A stretch of 64,000 nt of DNA, from NCBI RefSeq assembly GCF_014836775.1, contig NZ_JACSQD010000004.1, positions 177,016 through 241,015 of the forward strand. Reading direction: 5' to 3'. Of this stretch, positions 1 to 9,079 are shown one piece after another; position 1 is the first letter of the stretch; every line of letters begins with the position of its first letter. Both the position numbers and the translations under genes were made by a program. Origin of the DNA: Arthrobacter gallicola. Its GTDB lineage: Bacteria > Actinomycetota > Actinomycetes > Actinomycetales > Micrococcaceae. The notes beneath the pieces were generated by a model, which was given only the letters and a program-made list of their open reading frames with translations, had not been told where the DNA came from and did no database searches.

Positions 1-1054
1 CCGGACGGGGGCCGAAGCGGTCGTAGACACGGCCGAAAATCGGAGCCACAAATGCCTGCACCAGGCCACCGGGCAACAGCAGCATTCCGATGGTCAGGGT
101 GCTCAGGCCGCTGCCGGTCTGGAGGATGATCGGAATCATGACCACGGTGCCAAGCATGGTGCCCATGGCGATCATGATCATGACCACGCTGAAGGTGAAG
201 GGGCGGTGCTTGAACGGAGTGAGGTTCAGGAGTTCACGGCCGCTCCGGGTGAGGCGGACCTGGCGCCGGATGAAGAGGGCCAGCCCGGCAATGCCGATAA
301 CGAAGGAGGCGATGGTCACCGCCAGGTTCTCGCTGGCGTGTTCAACGCTGGAGATCGCGTACACGAGGAAACCGAAGGCCACCGCGGACAGGATCACCGA
401 GAGCACGTCCACCGGAATCTTGCGGGTATTGACCGGAATCCTGATGAAGATCATCCCGAAGATGAGAATGAGGACGGCAAGCGGAGCCATCATCACAAAA
501 ATGTAGTGCCAGCTGAAGGCATTCACGATCGCACCGGATACGGTCGGCCCGATGGCCGGGCCCACGGAGATCACGATCGAGTTCAGCCCCATGATCGCCC
601 CACGGTTCCGGACCGGAACCAGCGACAGCGTAGTGGTCATCAGCAGGGGCAGAACAATAGCGGTGCCGACAGCCTGGATGACCCGGGCGATCAGCAGGAA
701 GACAAAGCTCGGTGCGAAAACCGCCAGGAGCGTGCCGGCCAGGAAGCTGAGCAGCGCAAAGACGAACAGGCTGCGTGTGGTGAACCGCTGGATCAGGAAG
801 CCCGTGGTGGGGATGACAACGGACATGGTCAGCAGGAAGCCGGTGGTCAGCCACTGGCCGGCTGCCGCTGAGACATCCAGGTCGGCCATGATCGACGGCA
901 GCGCCACGCTCAGGACAGTTTCGTTCAGGATCATCACAAAGGCCGCGAGGGCCAGGGCACCGATGATTCCCGTCAGTTGTTTGGTGGAAAATACCGGCGG
1001 CGCGGCGGCGTGGGGCCGCTCTACTGCCGGGGCTTCGGGACTGTCGTGACTCAA
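1..1054 (-). CDS. MFS drug exporter, DHA2 (EmrB/QacA) type, C-terminus beyond window edge
   Basis: The reverse-strand reading frame is open from the window edge to about 1087. Its N-terminal part has the DHA2 look: a first helix reading LALAAFVMILNETVLSVALP, then the conserved stretch SAAAGQWLTTGFLLTMSV, then further hydrophobic helices. Proteins of this family are 12-14-helix proton-driven exporters in the inner membrane. I place the start at a TTG (1054) because AGGAAGAGGAAG lies just upstream; an in-frame ATG at 1087 is the alternative but has no clear ribosome site. The gene is divergent from a TetR regulator 144 bp away, the usual layout for a self-regulated efflux pair. The substrate cannot be read from the sequence. 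The 3' part is missing from the window. Confidence 0.85.
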   Translation of the reverse strand, partial: MSHDSPEAPAVERPHAAAPPVFSTKQLTGIIGALALAAFVMILNETVLSVALPSIMADLDVSAAAGQWLTTGFLLTMSVVIPTTGFLIQRFTTRSLFVFALLSFLAGTLLAVFAPSFVFLLIARVIQAVGTAIVLPLLMTTTLSLVPVRNRGAIMGLNSIVISVGPAIGPTVSGAIVNAFSWHYIFVMMAPLAVLILIFGMIFIRIPVNTRKIPVDVLSVILSAVAFGFLVYAISSVEHASENLAVTIASFVIGIAGLALFIRRQVRLTRSGRELLNLTPFKHRPFTFSVVMIMIAMGTMLGTVVMIPIILQTGSGLSTLTIGMLLLPGGLVQAFVAPIFGRVYDRFGPRP

Positions 1055-1090
1055 ATGCTTCCTCTTCCTGAATAATTTAGAACTCATAGA

Positions 1091-1141
1091 TTGTGTCACA
1101 AACTGACAGTATTTTTGACCAAACGTGGCATACTGTGACAG
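1091..1141. promoter_or_regulatory. Divergent control region between exporter and TetR gene
   Basis: This short AT-richer gap separates the exporter and its TetR regulator. It contains TGTCACA at about 1094-1100, CTGACAGTA at 1103-1111 and its imperfect mirror TACTGTGACAG at 1131-1141, so related half-sites occur in both orientations. On the minus strand TTGTGA and TAAATT are 16 bp apart and could form a promoter for the exporter; if so, transcription would start downstream of the ATG at 1087 and favour the TTG start. The operator role is inferred from position and symmetry only. Confidence 0.35.
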
Positions 1142-1197
1142 AAACCAAGGCGGGCCGACGACCGCCTGCACGCGCATGAAGCAGGGAGGAGCGCGGA

Positions 1198-1812
1198 ATG
1201 GGAATACGGGACGACCGCAAGGCAGCAACCCGGGGCGAGATTCAGCGGGCAACGCTTGATCTGCTGGAAACCGCCGGATTCGAGGCCACGACCGTCGCCC
1301 GGATCGCAGAGCAGGCTGGCATCTCGGAGCGCACTTTCTTCCGTTACTTCGACTCGAAGGAGTCTGCCGCGATGCCGGGGCAGGGCGAATTGGTGCAGGC
1401 GCTCCTGACCCATCCCCTTCACCCCGCGCTGACCTCCGCGCAGGTTCTCCGCGAGCTGATTGAGGTCTGCCGGAAGCACTTCGCCTACGAGGTCCAGCAG
1501 TACGAGTTCCTGCGGATTTCCCGTTTGGTCCTGCGCGAACCCGGACTCTTGCAGGGAGTGGCCCGGCAGGAACTGCAGCTGGTCTCAGCGCTCAGCGGAT
1601 CGCTGGTCGAACGAAATATCCTCGGCCAGATGCCTGCCCTGCTCGTGGCCGAGCTCATCGCCTGCACGTGGCGGGTGGCCTGGCAGTGCTTCGCCCAGGA
1701 AAGCGCGGACGGCGGCTGCGACCCCGCTGCCCTGTTCGACAAAGCCGTCACAAACCTCGGTGAGATTGTGTCGCCGGCAGCCGGCTCCCCCGCTCCGGTG
1801 CAGCTCGCCTAA
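1198..1812 (+). CDS. TetR/AcrR family transcriptional regulator
   Basis: This 204-residue protein has a standard TetR N-terminal helix-turn-helix (about residues 12-60): [20 protein letters not shown], followed by [17 protein letters not shown]. The rest is a helical ligand-binding domain with no recognisable substrate signature. The ATG at 1198 follows a good GGGAGGAG ribosome site. It is transcribed away from the DHA2 exporter and very likely represses it, and itself, from the 1055-1197 gap; that role is inferred from the arrangement. Its stop codon overlaps the stop of the convergent trhO gene by three bases, so there is no room for a terminator between them. Confidence 0.88.
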   Translation: MGIRDDRKAATRGEIQRATLDLLETAGFEATTVARIAEQAGISERTFFRYFDSKESAAMPGQGELVQALLTHPLHPALTSAQVLRELIEVCRKHFAYEVQQYEFLRISRLVLREPGLLQGVARQELQLVSALSGSLVERNILGQMPALLVAELIACTWRVAWQCFAQESADGGCDPAALFDKAVTNLGEIVSPAAGSPAPVQLA

Positions 1813-2702
1813 GCTGCGCAGCCGTCCGGGCAGCGAAGCGTTGAGGGATCGGAGGCACACTCGGCGCAGTACAGGGTGAGCTCGCGGCACGCGGGATTGG
1901 AACAGTTTTCGAACTTGCTCGTGGGCGCTTCGCACCGGACGCACTGGCCGATAGTGACGGCGTCGTCAGTGAATTCCATGTGCATCCGCTTGTCGAAGAC
2001 GTAGAGCGATCCTTCCCACAGCCCCTTATCCCCGTAAGCCTCTCCGTACCGGACGATCCCACCCTGCATCTGGTACACCTCCTGGAAACCGCGGTCCACC
2101 ATCAGCGCCGAAAGCACTTCGCAGCGGACGCCGCCGGTGCAGTACGTGACAACGGGCTTGTCCTTGAGGTCGTCGTATTTCCCGGATTCGAGTTCGGCGA
2201 TGAAGTCGTGGGTCGTGGAGACATCCGGGACAACGGCACCCTTAAACCGGCCAATCTGGGATTCGAAGGCATTGCGGCCATCGAAGAAGACGATCTCCTC
2301 ACCCTCGGCTTTCTTCTTCTCCACCAGTTCGTGCAGTTCCTCGGGGCGCAGGTGTGTGCCGCCGCCGACCACTCCGTTTTCGTCGACCTTGAGCTCCCCG
2401 GGGGCACCGAAACTGACGATCTCCGGGCGGACCTTCACGCTCAGGCGCGGGAAGTCCTCGGCGGAACCCTCTGAGTACTTGATGTCCATTTTCTTGAACG
2501 CGGGGTACTCCCGGGTGGCCTTGACATAGGTTTTGACCGCGCTCAGCTCACCTCCGACAGTTCCGTTGATCCCGTCCTTGGAGATCAGGATGCGGCCGCG
2601 CAGGCCAAGTTTCTCGCAGAGTGCACGCTGCCAGAGACGGATCGCCTCCGGGTCCGGGAGCGGGGTAAAGGCGTAATAAAGAGCAATTCGGTTCAGAGCC
2701 AC
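1809..2702 (-). CDS. trhO: tRNA uridine-34 hydroxylase TrhO (rhodanese-fold, YceA/UPF0176)
   Basis: This 297-residue protein matches the TrhO family, which hydroxylates U34 of certain tRNAs on the way to 5-methoxy- or 5-oxyacetyl-uridine. The order is typical: an N-terminal domain with [16 protein letters not shown], a central rhodanese domain with the active-site loop YCTGGVRCE (both cysteines present), and a cysteine-rich tail (CVRC, later CSNPAC, CAEC and CPDGC) that looks like a zinc-binding end. The start is a GTG at 2702. A TACCCT hexamer ends six bases before this GTG and there is no ribosome site, so the transcript may be leaderless. It faces the GNAT gene head-to-head and the TetR gene tail-to-tail. 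Confidence 0.93.
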   Translation of the reverse strand: MALNRIALYYAFTPLPDPEAIRLWQRALCEKLGLRGRILISKDGINGTVGGELSAVKTYVKATREYPAFKKMDIKYSEGSAEDFPRLSVKVRPEIVSFGAPGELKVDENGVVGGGTHLRPEELHELVEKKKAEGEEIVFFDGRNAFESQIGRFKGAVVPDVSTTHDFIAELESGKYDDLKDKPVVTYCTGGVRCEVLSALMVDRGFQEVYQMQGGIVRYGEAYGDKGLWEGSLYVFDKRMHMEFTDDAVTIGQCVRCEAPTSKFENCSNPACRELTLYCAECASDPSTLRCPDGCAA

Positions 2703-2784
2703 GCTTTAAGGGTAGACCGGCGGGCAAAATCCGATTTTGGGATCAGCCCTGCCGCCCGTCCGGCTCCCGGGCTAGTGTTCATTC

Positions 2785-3435
2785 ATGAACGCGTTGACCG
2801 ACGATCTCCTCGAAACCTGGGTTACCGGCTGGGCCCGCGCCCGCGGGTACCAGATGCGCCACGAGGGTCGGTTTCCGGCGGCCTTCCTGCACGACAAGAC
2901 CAACGATTGGGAGTACTTCGCACTCGAGCCCTCGCATGACGAGTTTGCCGCTCTGGCCGCCTCGGCGCGGCAGGGGGCCAGCCGGCTGTTCACCATCGTT
3001 ACCTCACGTGTTGGTGAACTGCACGGGGCCGCGAACGTGTATGGGCTCTCCGTCCGCTCCACGGATGAGGTTTTTATGGTCCTGGACATGGAGGGCCAGG
3101 ATATTGAGGATCCGATTACGCCGGACGGTTACGATTCCGAGACGCAGAGGTCCGGAGCCGTGGGATCGGTGCTGGTCACGATGGACGGCGAGCCGGCAGC
3201 CCGGGGGCATGTAGCAGTGGTGGACGGTTATGCCGTGTACGACAAAATCTCCACGGAACCGGCCTTTCGCCGCCGCGGGCTGGGCAGTTACGTCATGCGG
3301 GCGCTGACGGCGGTGGCCTTGGAGCACGATGCAGAGACCGGCCTGCTCATTTCGCCCGAAACCGGTTTGGAGCTGTACCGCTACCTGGGCTGGGAGTCGC
3401 TGGCCAACGTGATGATTTTCGAGCCGCGCCTCTAG
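2785..3435 (+). CDS. GNAT family N-acetyltransferase
   Basis: The 216-residue protein ends in a GNAT fold. The acetyl-CoA loop is AFRRRGLGSYVMRAL (about residues 158-172), preceded by a beta strand (DGYAVYDKISTEP) and followed by the usual ELYRYLGWE segment. The first 100 residues do not match a named domain I recognise and may help bind the substrate, which is unknown. There is no Shine-Dalgarno site; instead TAGTGT (2773-2778) ends six bases before the ATG, consistent with a leaderless mRNA. The gene stands alone, divergent from trhO and 71 bp ahead of the helicase. Confidence 0.85.
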   Translation: MNALTDDLLETWVTGWARARGYQMRHEGRFPAAFLHDKTNDWEYFALEPSHDEFAALAASARQGASRLFTIVTSRVGELHGAANVYGLSVRSTDEVFMVLDMEGQDIEDPITPDGYDSETQRSGAVGSVLVTMDGEPAARGHVAVVDGYAVYDKISTEPAFRRRGLGSYVMRALTAVALEHDAETGLLISPETGLELYRYLGWESLANVMIFEPRL

Positions 3436-3506
3436 CAGATTTCGCCGGTCGCGGAGCGGCCGGGTTTGCGGGCCTGGCCGGGGGATGCCGGTGGGAGAAT
3501 AACCGC

Positions 3507-5879
3507 GTGGCCTTACATGATTCCCTGATCCCGCTGCTCGGCGGCGGCACCGACCCGGAGCAGCTGGTCCACATCCATTCCATTCCCGCCCGGCAGGCCG
3601 AGACGGTGGCATGGCCGGACTGGGTCCATCCCGATGTGCGGGTCGCCTATGAACGCCTGGGCGTGCATCAGCCCTGGCGGCATCAGGCCGAAGCCGCGGA
3701 GTCGGCCCGCGCCGGCCGGCACACGATCATTTCCACCGGCACAGCCTCCGGGAAATCGCTGGCCTACCAGCTGCCGGTGCTGGACGAGATTCACCGCACC
3801 GCACTGGAGGACAGGATCAGCCTGGAGCCCGCCGGTGCGGTTGCGCTTTACCTCTCCCCCACCAAGGCCCTGGCTGCGGACCAGCTCTCGGCACTGAAAG
3901 CGCTGCAGCTGCCCACGCTGCGGGCGGAAACCTACGACGGCGACACCGATCCCGGTGCCCGCCGCTGGATCCGGGACCACGCCAACCTGGTGCTGGCCAA
4001 CCCGGACATGCTGCACTTTGGCGTACTGCCCAACCATGCCTGGTGGGCACGGTTTTTCCGCCGGCTGAAGTACGTCATCATCGATGAGGCGCACAGCTAC
4101 CGGGGTGTTTTCGGCTCCAACGTTGCCAACCTGATGCGCCGCCTGCGGCGGATCTGCGCCTACTACGGCGCAGACCCGGTCTTCATCGGAGCCTCCGCCA
4201 CCTCAGCTGATCCGGCGCAGTCCTTCGGCCGGCTGATCGGCGCGGAGGTCCAGGCCTTCACCCGTGATTACTCCCCGCACGGTGCCACCACGGTGGCTCT
4301 CTGGGAACCGCAGCTGACCGAGCTGAAAGGCGAAAACGGTGCCCGCGAGCGCCGCACGGTGATTGCCGAAACCTCGGATCTGCTGGCGAATCTGGTTTCG
4401 GCCCAGGTCCGCACTATTGCTTTCATCAAGTCCCGCCGGGGCGCGGAGGCGATCGCCACGATCAGCCGGCGCCTGCTGGAGGAGGTCCATCCGTCCCTGC
4501 CGGGCCGGGTGGCGGCCTACCGTTCGGGTTACCTCCCGGAGGAACGGCGGGAACTGGAGAATCAGCTGCGCAGCGGTCAGCTGCTCGGGATCGCCAGCAC
4601 CTCGGCCCTGGAGCTGGGAATCGACATTTCCGGCCTTGATGCCGTGCTGGTGGCCGGCTGGCCCGGCACCCGCGCATCCCTGTTCCAGCAGATTGGCCGT
4701 GCGGGACGGTCCGGGCAGGATGCGCTGGCGGCGTTTGTGGCCAGTGACGATCCACTCGACACGTATCTGGTGCACCACCCGGAAGCAATCTTCGACATCT
4801 CTGTGGAGGCCACGGTCTTCGATCCGTCCAACCCGTATGTGCTGGGCCCGCATCTGTGCGCGGCGGCCGCCGAACTGCCGCTGACCCCGGCGGAGCGGGA
4901 GATGTTCGGCCCAACGGCTGCGAAGCTGCTGGATCAACTGGTGGCACAGGGGTATCTGCGGCGCCGTCCGGCCGGCTGGTTCTGGACCCATGCCGAGAGT
5001 GCCGCCTCAATGGTGAACCTGCGGGCCAGCGGAGGCGGGCCGATCAACATCGTCGAGTCAGAAACCGGGACGCTGCTGGGCACCATGGATGCCGCGCAGA
5101 GCCAGTACCAGGCGCATACCGGTGCCGTGTATGTGCACCAGGGCCAGACCTTCCTGGTGGATGAGCTGAATGAGGCCGACCACTGTGCCATGGTGACCCG
5201 CGGCAACCCGGAGTTCTATACGCAGGCCCGGGATGTCACGCAGATCGAAGTGATGGAAACCGAGCGGTCCGTGCAGTGGGGTGAGGTGACGGTCTGCTTC
5301 GGCACCGTGAAGGTGACCACCCAAGTGGTCTCCTTCCAGCGCAAGGCACTGGTCTCGAACGAAATCCTGGGTGAGGAACCTTTGGAGCTGGAGGCCAAGG
5401 AACTGTTCACCAAGGCGGTGTGGTTCGTCATCGACGAGAAGCTGCTGCTCGGTGCCGGGCTGGCAGCGGCTGATTTCCCCGGGTCGCTCCACGCTGCCGA
5501 GCATGCCTCGATCGGGATGCTCCCGCTGGTGGCGACCTCGGACCGCTGGGACATCGGCGGCGTCTCCACCGCCCTGCATGCAGACACCGGCAAGCCCACC
5601 ATCTTCGTCTACGACGGTCACCCCGGCGGCGCCGGCTTCGCCGAACGCGCCTACGAGGCCGCGATCGTGTGGCTTACGGCCACCCGGGACGCCATCCGGG
5701 CCTGCGAGTGCGACGGCGGCTGCCCGTCCTGCGTGCAGTCCCCCAAGTGCGGCAATAAGAACAACCCGCTGGACAAGAAGGGTGCCGTTACCCTGATCAA
5801 TGTGCTCCTGGAGAACGCTCCGGACGGTGCCGACGCCGGAGCATCCATCTCCGCCGGGTCCGGCGGATCGAAGCGGTAG
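3507..5879 (+). CDS. DEAD/DEAH-box helicase with DUF1998 domain (MrfA-like)
   Basis: The 790-residue protein has helicase motifs in order: GTASGKSLAYQLP (Walker A region, about residues 80-92), DEAH (near 193), a SATSADP-type motif III, and a second RecA domain ending in QIGRAGRSGQDA. The C-terminus carries a DUF1998 domain with four closely spaced cysteines (CECDGGC, CPSC, then KCGNKNN), a likely zinc site. This architecture is that of MrfA, a 3'-5' helicase in mitomycin-type DNA repair, and of the M. tuberculosis protein Rv3649. MrfA normally works with the nuclease MrfB; no MrfB-like gene is in the window. The start is GTG at 3507, preceded closely by GAGAATAA, a possible leaderless -10 element. 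Confidence 0.9.
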   Translation: MALHDSLIPLLGGGTDPEQLVHIHSIPARQAETVAWPDWVHPDVRVAYERLGVHQPWRHQAEAAESARAGRHTIISTGTASGKSLAYQLPVLDEIHRTALEDRISLEPAGAVALYLSPTKALAADQLSALKALQLPTLRAETYDGDTDPGARRWIRDHANLVLANPDMLHFGVLPNHAWWARFFRRLKYVIIDEAHSYRGVFGSNVANLMRRLRRICAYYGADPVFIGASATSADPAQSFGRLIGAEVQAFTRDYSPHGATTVALWEPQLTELKGENGARERRTVIAETSDLLANLVSAQVRTIAFIKSRRGAEAIATISRRLLEEVHPSLPGRVAAYRSGYLPEERRELENQLRSGQLLGIASTSALELGIDISGLDAVLVAGWPGTRASLFQQIGRAGRSGQDALAAFVASDDPLDTYLVHHPEAIFDISVEATVFDPSNPYVLGPHLCAAAAELPLTPAEREMFGPTAAKLLDQLVAQGYLRRRPAGWFWTHAESAASMVNLRASGGGPINIVESETGTLLGTMDAAQSQYQAHTGAVYVHQGQTFLVDELNEADHCAMVTRGNPEFYTQARDVTQIEVMETERSVQWGEVTVCFGTVKVTTQVVSFQRKALVSNEILGEEPLELEAKELFTKAVWFVIDEKLLLGAGLAAADFPGSLHAAEHASIGMLPLVATSDRWDIGGVSTALHADTGKPTIFVYDGHPGGAGFAERAYEAAIVWLTATRDAIRACECDGGCPSCVQSPKCGNKNNPLDKKGAVTLINVLLENAPDGADAGASISAGSGGSKR

Positions 5880-5887
5880 CTCCCCGG

Positions 5888-6574
5888 TTACCGGTCCCGG
5901 ATCTCAATCACCAGTGCTGCCCCGGGGCGGCGTGAGACGGTGAGCTGGCCGAGGGAAGCCACCACCGCGTCGGCCTCCAGCTGCCGGGCGCCGTAGGTTC
6001 CGGTCACACCCAGGGTCTGCGCGTTCGCTGACCGCCCGGCGCTTAGGCCTGCCGGCGCGTCTTCAACCACCAGGCACCGCCGGATGTCCGCGCCCAGCCG
6101 TTTGGCAGCCAGCAGAAAACCCTCAGGTGACGGCTTTCCTGTGGTGACCTGGTCTGCAGTAACCATGTGCTCCGGCCAGTCCAGTCCCGCGGCCGCCATG
6201 CGTGCACGCGCCAGTTCACGGGTACAGGAGGTCACGATGGTCCATTGCTTCGACGGAATAGCCGCCAGGAGGTCCGCTGTTCCCTCTTTTTGACGGATTC
6301 CGTCGGTATCTTCAATTTCCAGCCGGGTGATCAGCTCGAGGGCTTCCGCCCGGCGGGGAGCGTCCACCAGTTCGTTGACGAGTGTCAGCGCTGTCATGCC
6401 GTGAGCGGTATGCCGGTACCCGGCGATCCCCATTTTTTCACCCCAGAGGGTCCAGGCACGTTCGGTTGCGACAGTGGAGTCAATAAGCGTGCCGTCGAGG
6501 TCAAAGAGGACGGCGTCGACGTCGAACACCGTTAAGGAATCGTCCAGGGCGGGTGCAGCAGCATCAAAAGTCAT
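5888..6574 (-). CDS. HAD-superfamily phosphatase of the polyol operon
   Basis: A 228-residue haloacid-dehalogenase-type hydrolase. Motif I is DAVLFDLDGTLID (nucleophile and acid aspartates), motif II ends in TIVTSC, the lysine motif is GKPSPEGF and motif IV is VVEDAPAG. A helical cap lies between motifs I and II, as in small sugar-phosphate phosphatases (YfbT/GPP group). The start at 6574 is chosen because AAGGA sits six bases upstream and it lies 16 bp after the xylB stop; a longer frame to 6670 would overlap xylB. It is the last gene of the regulator-xylB-HAD operon. A likely job is removing stalled or toxic sugar phosphates; the substrate is inferred only from context. Confidence 0.85.
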   Translation of the reverse strand: MTFDAAAPALDDSLTVFDVDAVLFDLDGTLIDSTVATERAWTLWGEKMGIAGYRHTAHGMTALTLVNELVDAPRRAEALELITRLEIEDTDGIRQKEGTADLLAAIPSKQWTIVTSCTRELARARMAAAGLDWPEHMVTADQVTTGKPSPEGFLLAAKRLGADIRRCLVVEDAPAGLSAGRSANAQTLGVTGTYGARQLEADAVVASLGQLTVSRRPGAALVIEIRDR

Positions 6575-6590
6575 GGGTTCCTTCGGACCG

Positions 6591-7979
6591 TCACAGTCCA
6601 TAAGCGGCGATACGGGACGCCGTGAAGCGCCCCCGGACCTCGGCGGCCCAGGAGGCACCGGTTGGTTCATGAGTTTCTTCGGTGGAACGCGACCATGTGG
6701 GAGGCTCCGCCGCCCCGCTCAATGCCCAGGCCGCCTGCCGGGCTGCGCCCAGGGCCACATATTCCGCGGGAGCAGGAATGACCACCTCGGCGTTGAAAAT
6801 CTCTGCCGCTGCCCGGCGGACGGATCGGGACATTGACCCACCGCCGATCAGCATTATACGCTCGCAGGCCACTCCCTGCGCGCGCAGCCGGTCCAGGGCA
6901 TCCGAAAGCGTGCAGAGCAGTCCCAGGACCGATGCCCGGGCAAGGTTCTCGGCTGTCAGGTTGGCTCTGGTCAGTCCCGTCATGGTCCCGGTTGCGTGTG
7001 GAAGGTCGGGGGTCCGCTCGCCGTCGAGATAAGGAATGAAAGTCAGTCCGCCGGCGTCCGGGGCGCCCGCCGAGGCCAGCTCATCGAACTCGTCGAGGTC
7101 AACGTTCAGAAGCCCGGCGCTGGCAGCCAGAGTGCGGGCAGCATTGATCGTGGCCAGCAGCGGAAGGTTATTGCCCGTAGCGTCCGCGAATCCCGCCACG
7201 GCGCCGCTGGGATCCTGGATCCGGGCCGCCGACGGCGCAAAGACAGTACCGCTGGTACCGATGCTGACGACCACTTCGCCCGCCGTCAGGCCCAGGCCCA
7301 GTGCCGCCCCCGCATTGTCGCCGCAGCCGGCTGCAAGGAGCGCGCCCGCGCCGGTTTCGCCGGCCGTTCCGTTTGGATCCAGCACTCGGGGAAGCAGCGG
7401 GGAGCGTCCGAAGGCCAGTTCCAGGATGTCCTTGCGGTAACGGCCTTCCGGAACCGAATAGTAGCCCGTACCCGAAGCGTCGCTGCGGTCCGTGGTCGCC
7501 TCCTCCGGACGGCCGGCGAGCCGCCAGGTCAGCCAGTCGTGCGGCAACAATACCTGGTGCACGCGGTCGGCGAGCTCCGGGTGGTTCTCGGCGAGCCAGG
7601 CGAGTTTCGTGACGGTGAAGGACGGAACCGGAACAATACCGATTTCCCGCGCCCAGGCCTCAGGGCCCAGGGCTTCTTTGAGCCTTCTGGCCTGCGCGGA
7701 CGACCTGGTGTCGTTCCACAGCAGGGCCTCGTGGACGGGCTGGCCGCTGCTGTCCAGGGCAACCATGCCGTGCTGCTGGGCACTGACCGACACTGCGGCT
7801 ACGTTCTCCAAGCGGTCCTGCGACTGAAGGGCCTGCCACCAGAACTCCGGGTCAATGCTTGTCCCGTCGGGGTGCGGGGCCGAGGTCTTGCTGAGGATTT
7901 CGCCTGTCTCAGCGTCCACGTGAAGCACCTTGGTGCTTTGGGTGGATGAATCGATACCGGCAACGACAGGGCGGGTCAT
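6591..7979 (-). CDS. xylB: Xylulokinase (FGGY family)
   Basis: The 462-residue FGGY carbohydrate kinase starts with the phosphate-binding IDSSTQSTK motif. It then has the xylulokinase-type SVSAQQHGMVALD segment and ALLWNDTRS, followed by the second-domain signatures VVSIGTSGTVFA and IMLIGGGSMS. QQHGM is typical of D-xylulose kinases rather than glycerol or ribulose kinases. The reaction is ATP-dependent phosphorylation of D-xylulose to D-xylulose 5-phosphate, which enters the pentose phosphate pathway. The ATG overlaps the regulator stop (ATGA), so the two are translationally coupled. With the divergent polyol dehydrogenase it makes a two-step route from a pentitol to the central pathway. Confidence 0.93.
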   Translation of the reverse strand: MTRPVVAGIDSSTQSTKVLHVDAETGEILSKTSAPHPDGTSIDPEFWWQALQSQDRLENVAAVSVSAQQHGMVALDSSGQPVHEALLWNDTRSSAQARRLKEALGPEAWAREIGIVPVPSFTVTKLAWLAENHPELADRVHQVLLPHDWLTWRLAGRPEEATTDRSDASGTGYYSVPEGRYRKDILELAFGRSPLLPRVLDPNGTAGETGAGALLAAGCGDNAGAALGLGLTAGEVVVSIGTSGTVFAPSAARIQDPSGAVAGFADATGNNLPLLATINAARTLAASAGLLNVDLDEFDELASAGAPDAGGLTFIPYLDGERTPDLPHATGTMTGLTRANLTAENLARASVLGLLCTLSDALDRLRAQGVACERIMLIGGGSMSRSVRRAAAEIFNAEVVIPAPAEYVALGAARQAAWALSGAAEPPTWSRSTEETHEPTGASWAAEVRGRFTASRIAAYGL

Positions 7980-8917
7980 GAGTTCTCCAGCAGTCGGTTG
8001 GCAAGGGTGGAATCGGTAACCAGCGAGTCAATGAGTCCCGATCTGAGGGCGGCGCGGACCGCGTCGTGTTTCAGCGCTCCCCCGGCGACGCCGATCACTT
8101 CCGGAATCCGCCGCAGTTCGTCAGCGTCAATAGCGACGCAGCGGTCCTGGATATCGTTGACGGTTTTCCCGTCCCGGTCGATCAAAATGGAACCGATATC
8201 CGCCTGGACACCGCTGGCCAGGAGAGCGGCGTGGTCCTCGGCGGTGAGGGCGGGGTTGTCGAAGAACTGCGAATCTGCTGGCGCCCAGCTGCCGATCGCC
8301 ACGAGAGCCAGCGTCACTTTGGAGTACTGGTGCATGGTCTGCTGCACGTCGTGCTGGCGGCGGATGGCTGCGGCAGCCTCGGGGTCCGAGGCAACAATGG
8401 GCGCATACAGGGTCCAGCCCCGTGACCGTGCGGCCTCGGCCACCCGCCTGATTACTTCCACACCGGTGGCCTGGACCGGCCCTGCGACGCCGGCCAGCTG
8501 GACCACCTCGCAGCCCGGCAGCGCGCCCAGGGAATCTGCAAGCCTGCCCAGGGTCCGGCCTGCCGTCATACCTATGACGTCGTCCGGAGCAGCCAGCTCG
8601 GCCAGCAGCTCGGCGCCGACTTTGCCCAGTTCCTCCTGCACGGCCTCCGACGCGTCTGTGGGAGTGCGCACCACAACAGCCCGGGTTAGTCCGAAGCGCC
8701 GCTGCAGTTTCAGGGAGGACTCCACGTCCACCGGCCCGGGAACTGAGATGTCAAAGGTAACAATTCCGCATTTGACCGCGTCATCGAGCAATCGGCCGAC
8801 CTTGAAGCGACTCAGGCCCAGTTCTTCCGCGATTTCGACGCGGGTCTTGCCGGCTATGTAATGTTCGCGGGCAATGTGAGCCAGGCGAACCAGCTCGTCG
8901 GGGCCAATGGGTGCCAA
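7976..8917 (-). CDS. SorC/DeoR-type sugar-binding transcriptional regulator
   Basis: The 313-residue protein has an N-terminal helix-turn-helix (IAREHYIAGKTRVEIAEELG, then LSRFKVGRLL) and a large C-terminal sugar-binding domain of the SorC family (GMTAGRTLGRLADSL, LAGVAGP, IGVAGG). Such regulators bind a phosphorylated sugar and control a divergent operon. The start is a TTG at 8917 with AAGGAG upstream; a longer open frame reaches 9493, but its upstream part overlaps the dehydrogenase gene and has no domain. It is first in the regulator-xylB-HAD operon. It probably acts on the palindrome at 8959-8976, about 40 bp upstream of its start, and so on both operons. Confidence 0.88.
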   Translation of the reverse strand: MAPIGPDELVRLAHIAREHYIAGKTRVEIAEELGLSRFKVGRLLDDAVKCGIVTFDISVPGPVDVESSLKLQRRFGLTRAVVVRTPTDASEAVQEELGKVGAELLAELAAPDDVIGMTAGRTLGRLADSLGALPGCEVVQLAGVAGPVQATGVEVIRRVAEAARSRGWTLYAPIVASDPEAAAAIRRQHDVQQTMHQYSKVTLALVAIGSWAPADSQFFDNPALTAEDHAALLASGVQADIGSILIDRDGKTVNDIQDRCVAIDADELRRIPEVIGVAGGALKHDAVRAALRSGLIDSLVTDSTLANRLLENS

Positions 8918-8958
8918 AAACGTCTCCTTGCAGGGGGCGGGCTTCCACCATAGCGTAC

Positions 8959-8976
8959 CGTGCTCACATGAGCACG
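8959..8976. promoter_or_regulatory. 18-bp palindromic operator candidate for the SorC-type regulator
   Basis: The arms CGTGCTCA and TGAGCACG are perfect inverted repeats around a 2-bp centre. The site lies between the divergent regulator and dehydrogenase genes and just upstream of the plus-strand -35 box. A weaker relative (TTGCACACGTGAG) overlaps that -35 box at 8981-8993. Binding by the regulator is inferred from symmetry and location. Confidence 0.55.
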
Positions 8977-8980
8977 CTAA

Positions 8981-9010
8981 TTGCACACGTGAGAATAATT
9001 GGTGCATACT
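8981..9010 (+). promoter_or_regulatory. Probable promoter of the polyol dehydrogenase/ABC operon
   Basis: TTGCAC (8981-8986) and CATACT (9005-9010) are 18 bp apart, a fair match to the vegetative sigma consensus. The predicted start is about 60 nt before the dehydrogenase ATG. The palindrome at 8959-8976 lies immediately upstream. Confidence 0.45.
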
Positions 9011-9079
9011 TGTGGCTGTCGTCACGGCGCATCTCTGCTTCAGGGGAAGCCCGTTGAAGCAATCCAGGAGAAGGAAACC

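Noticed and set aside
6575..6670. Upstream start of the HAD phosphatase
   Set aside because: It would overlap xylB by 80 bp in another frame; ATG 6574 has an AAGGA site and gives the normal HAD N-terminus.
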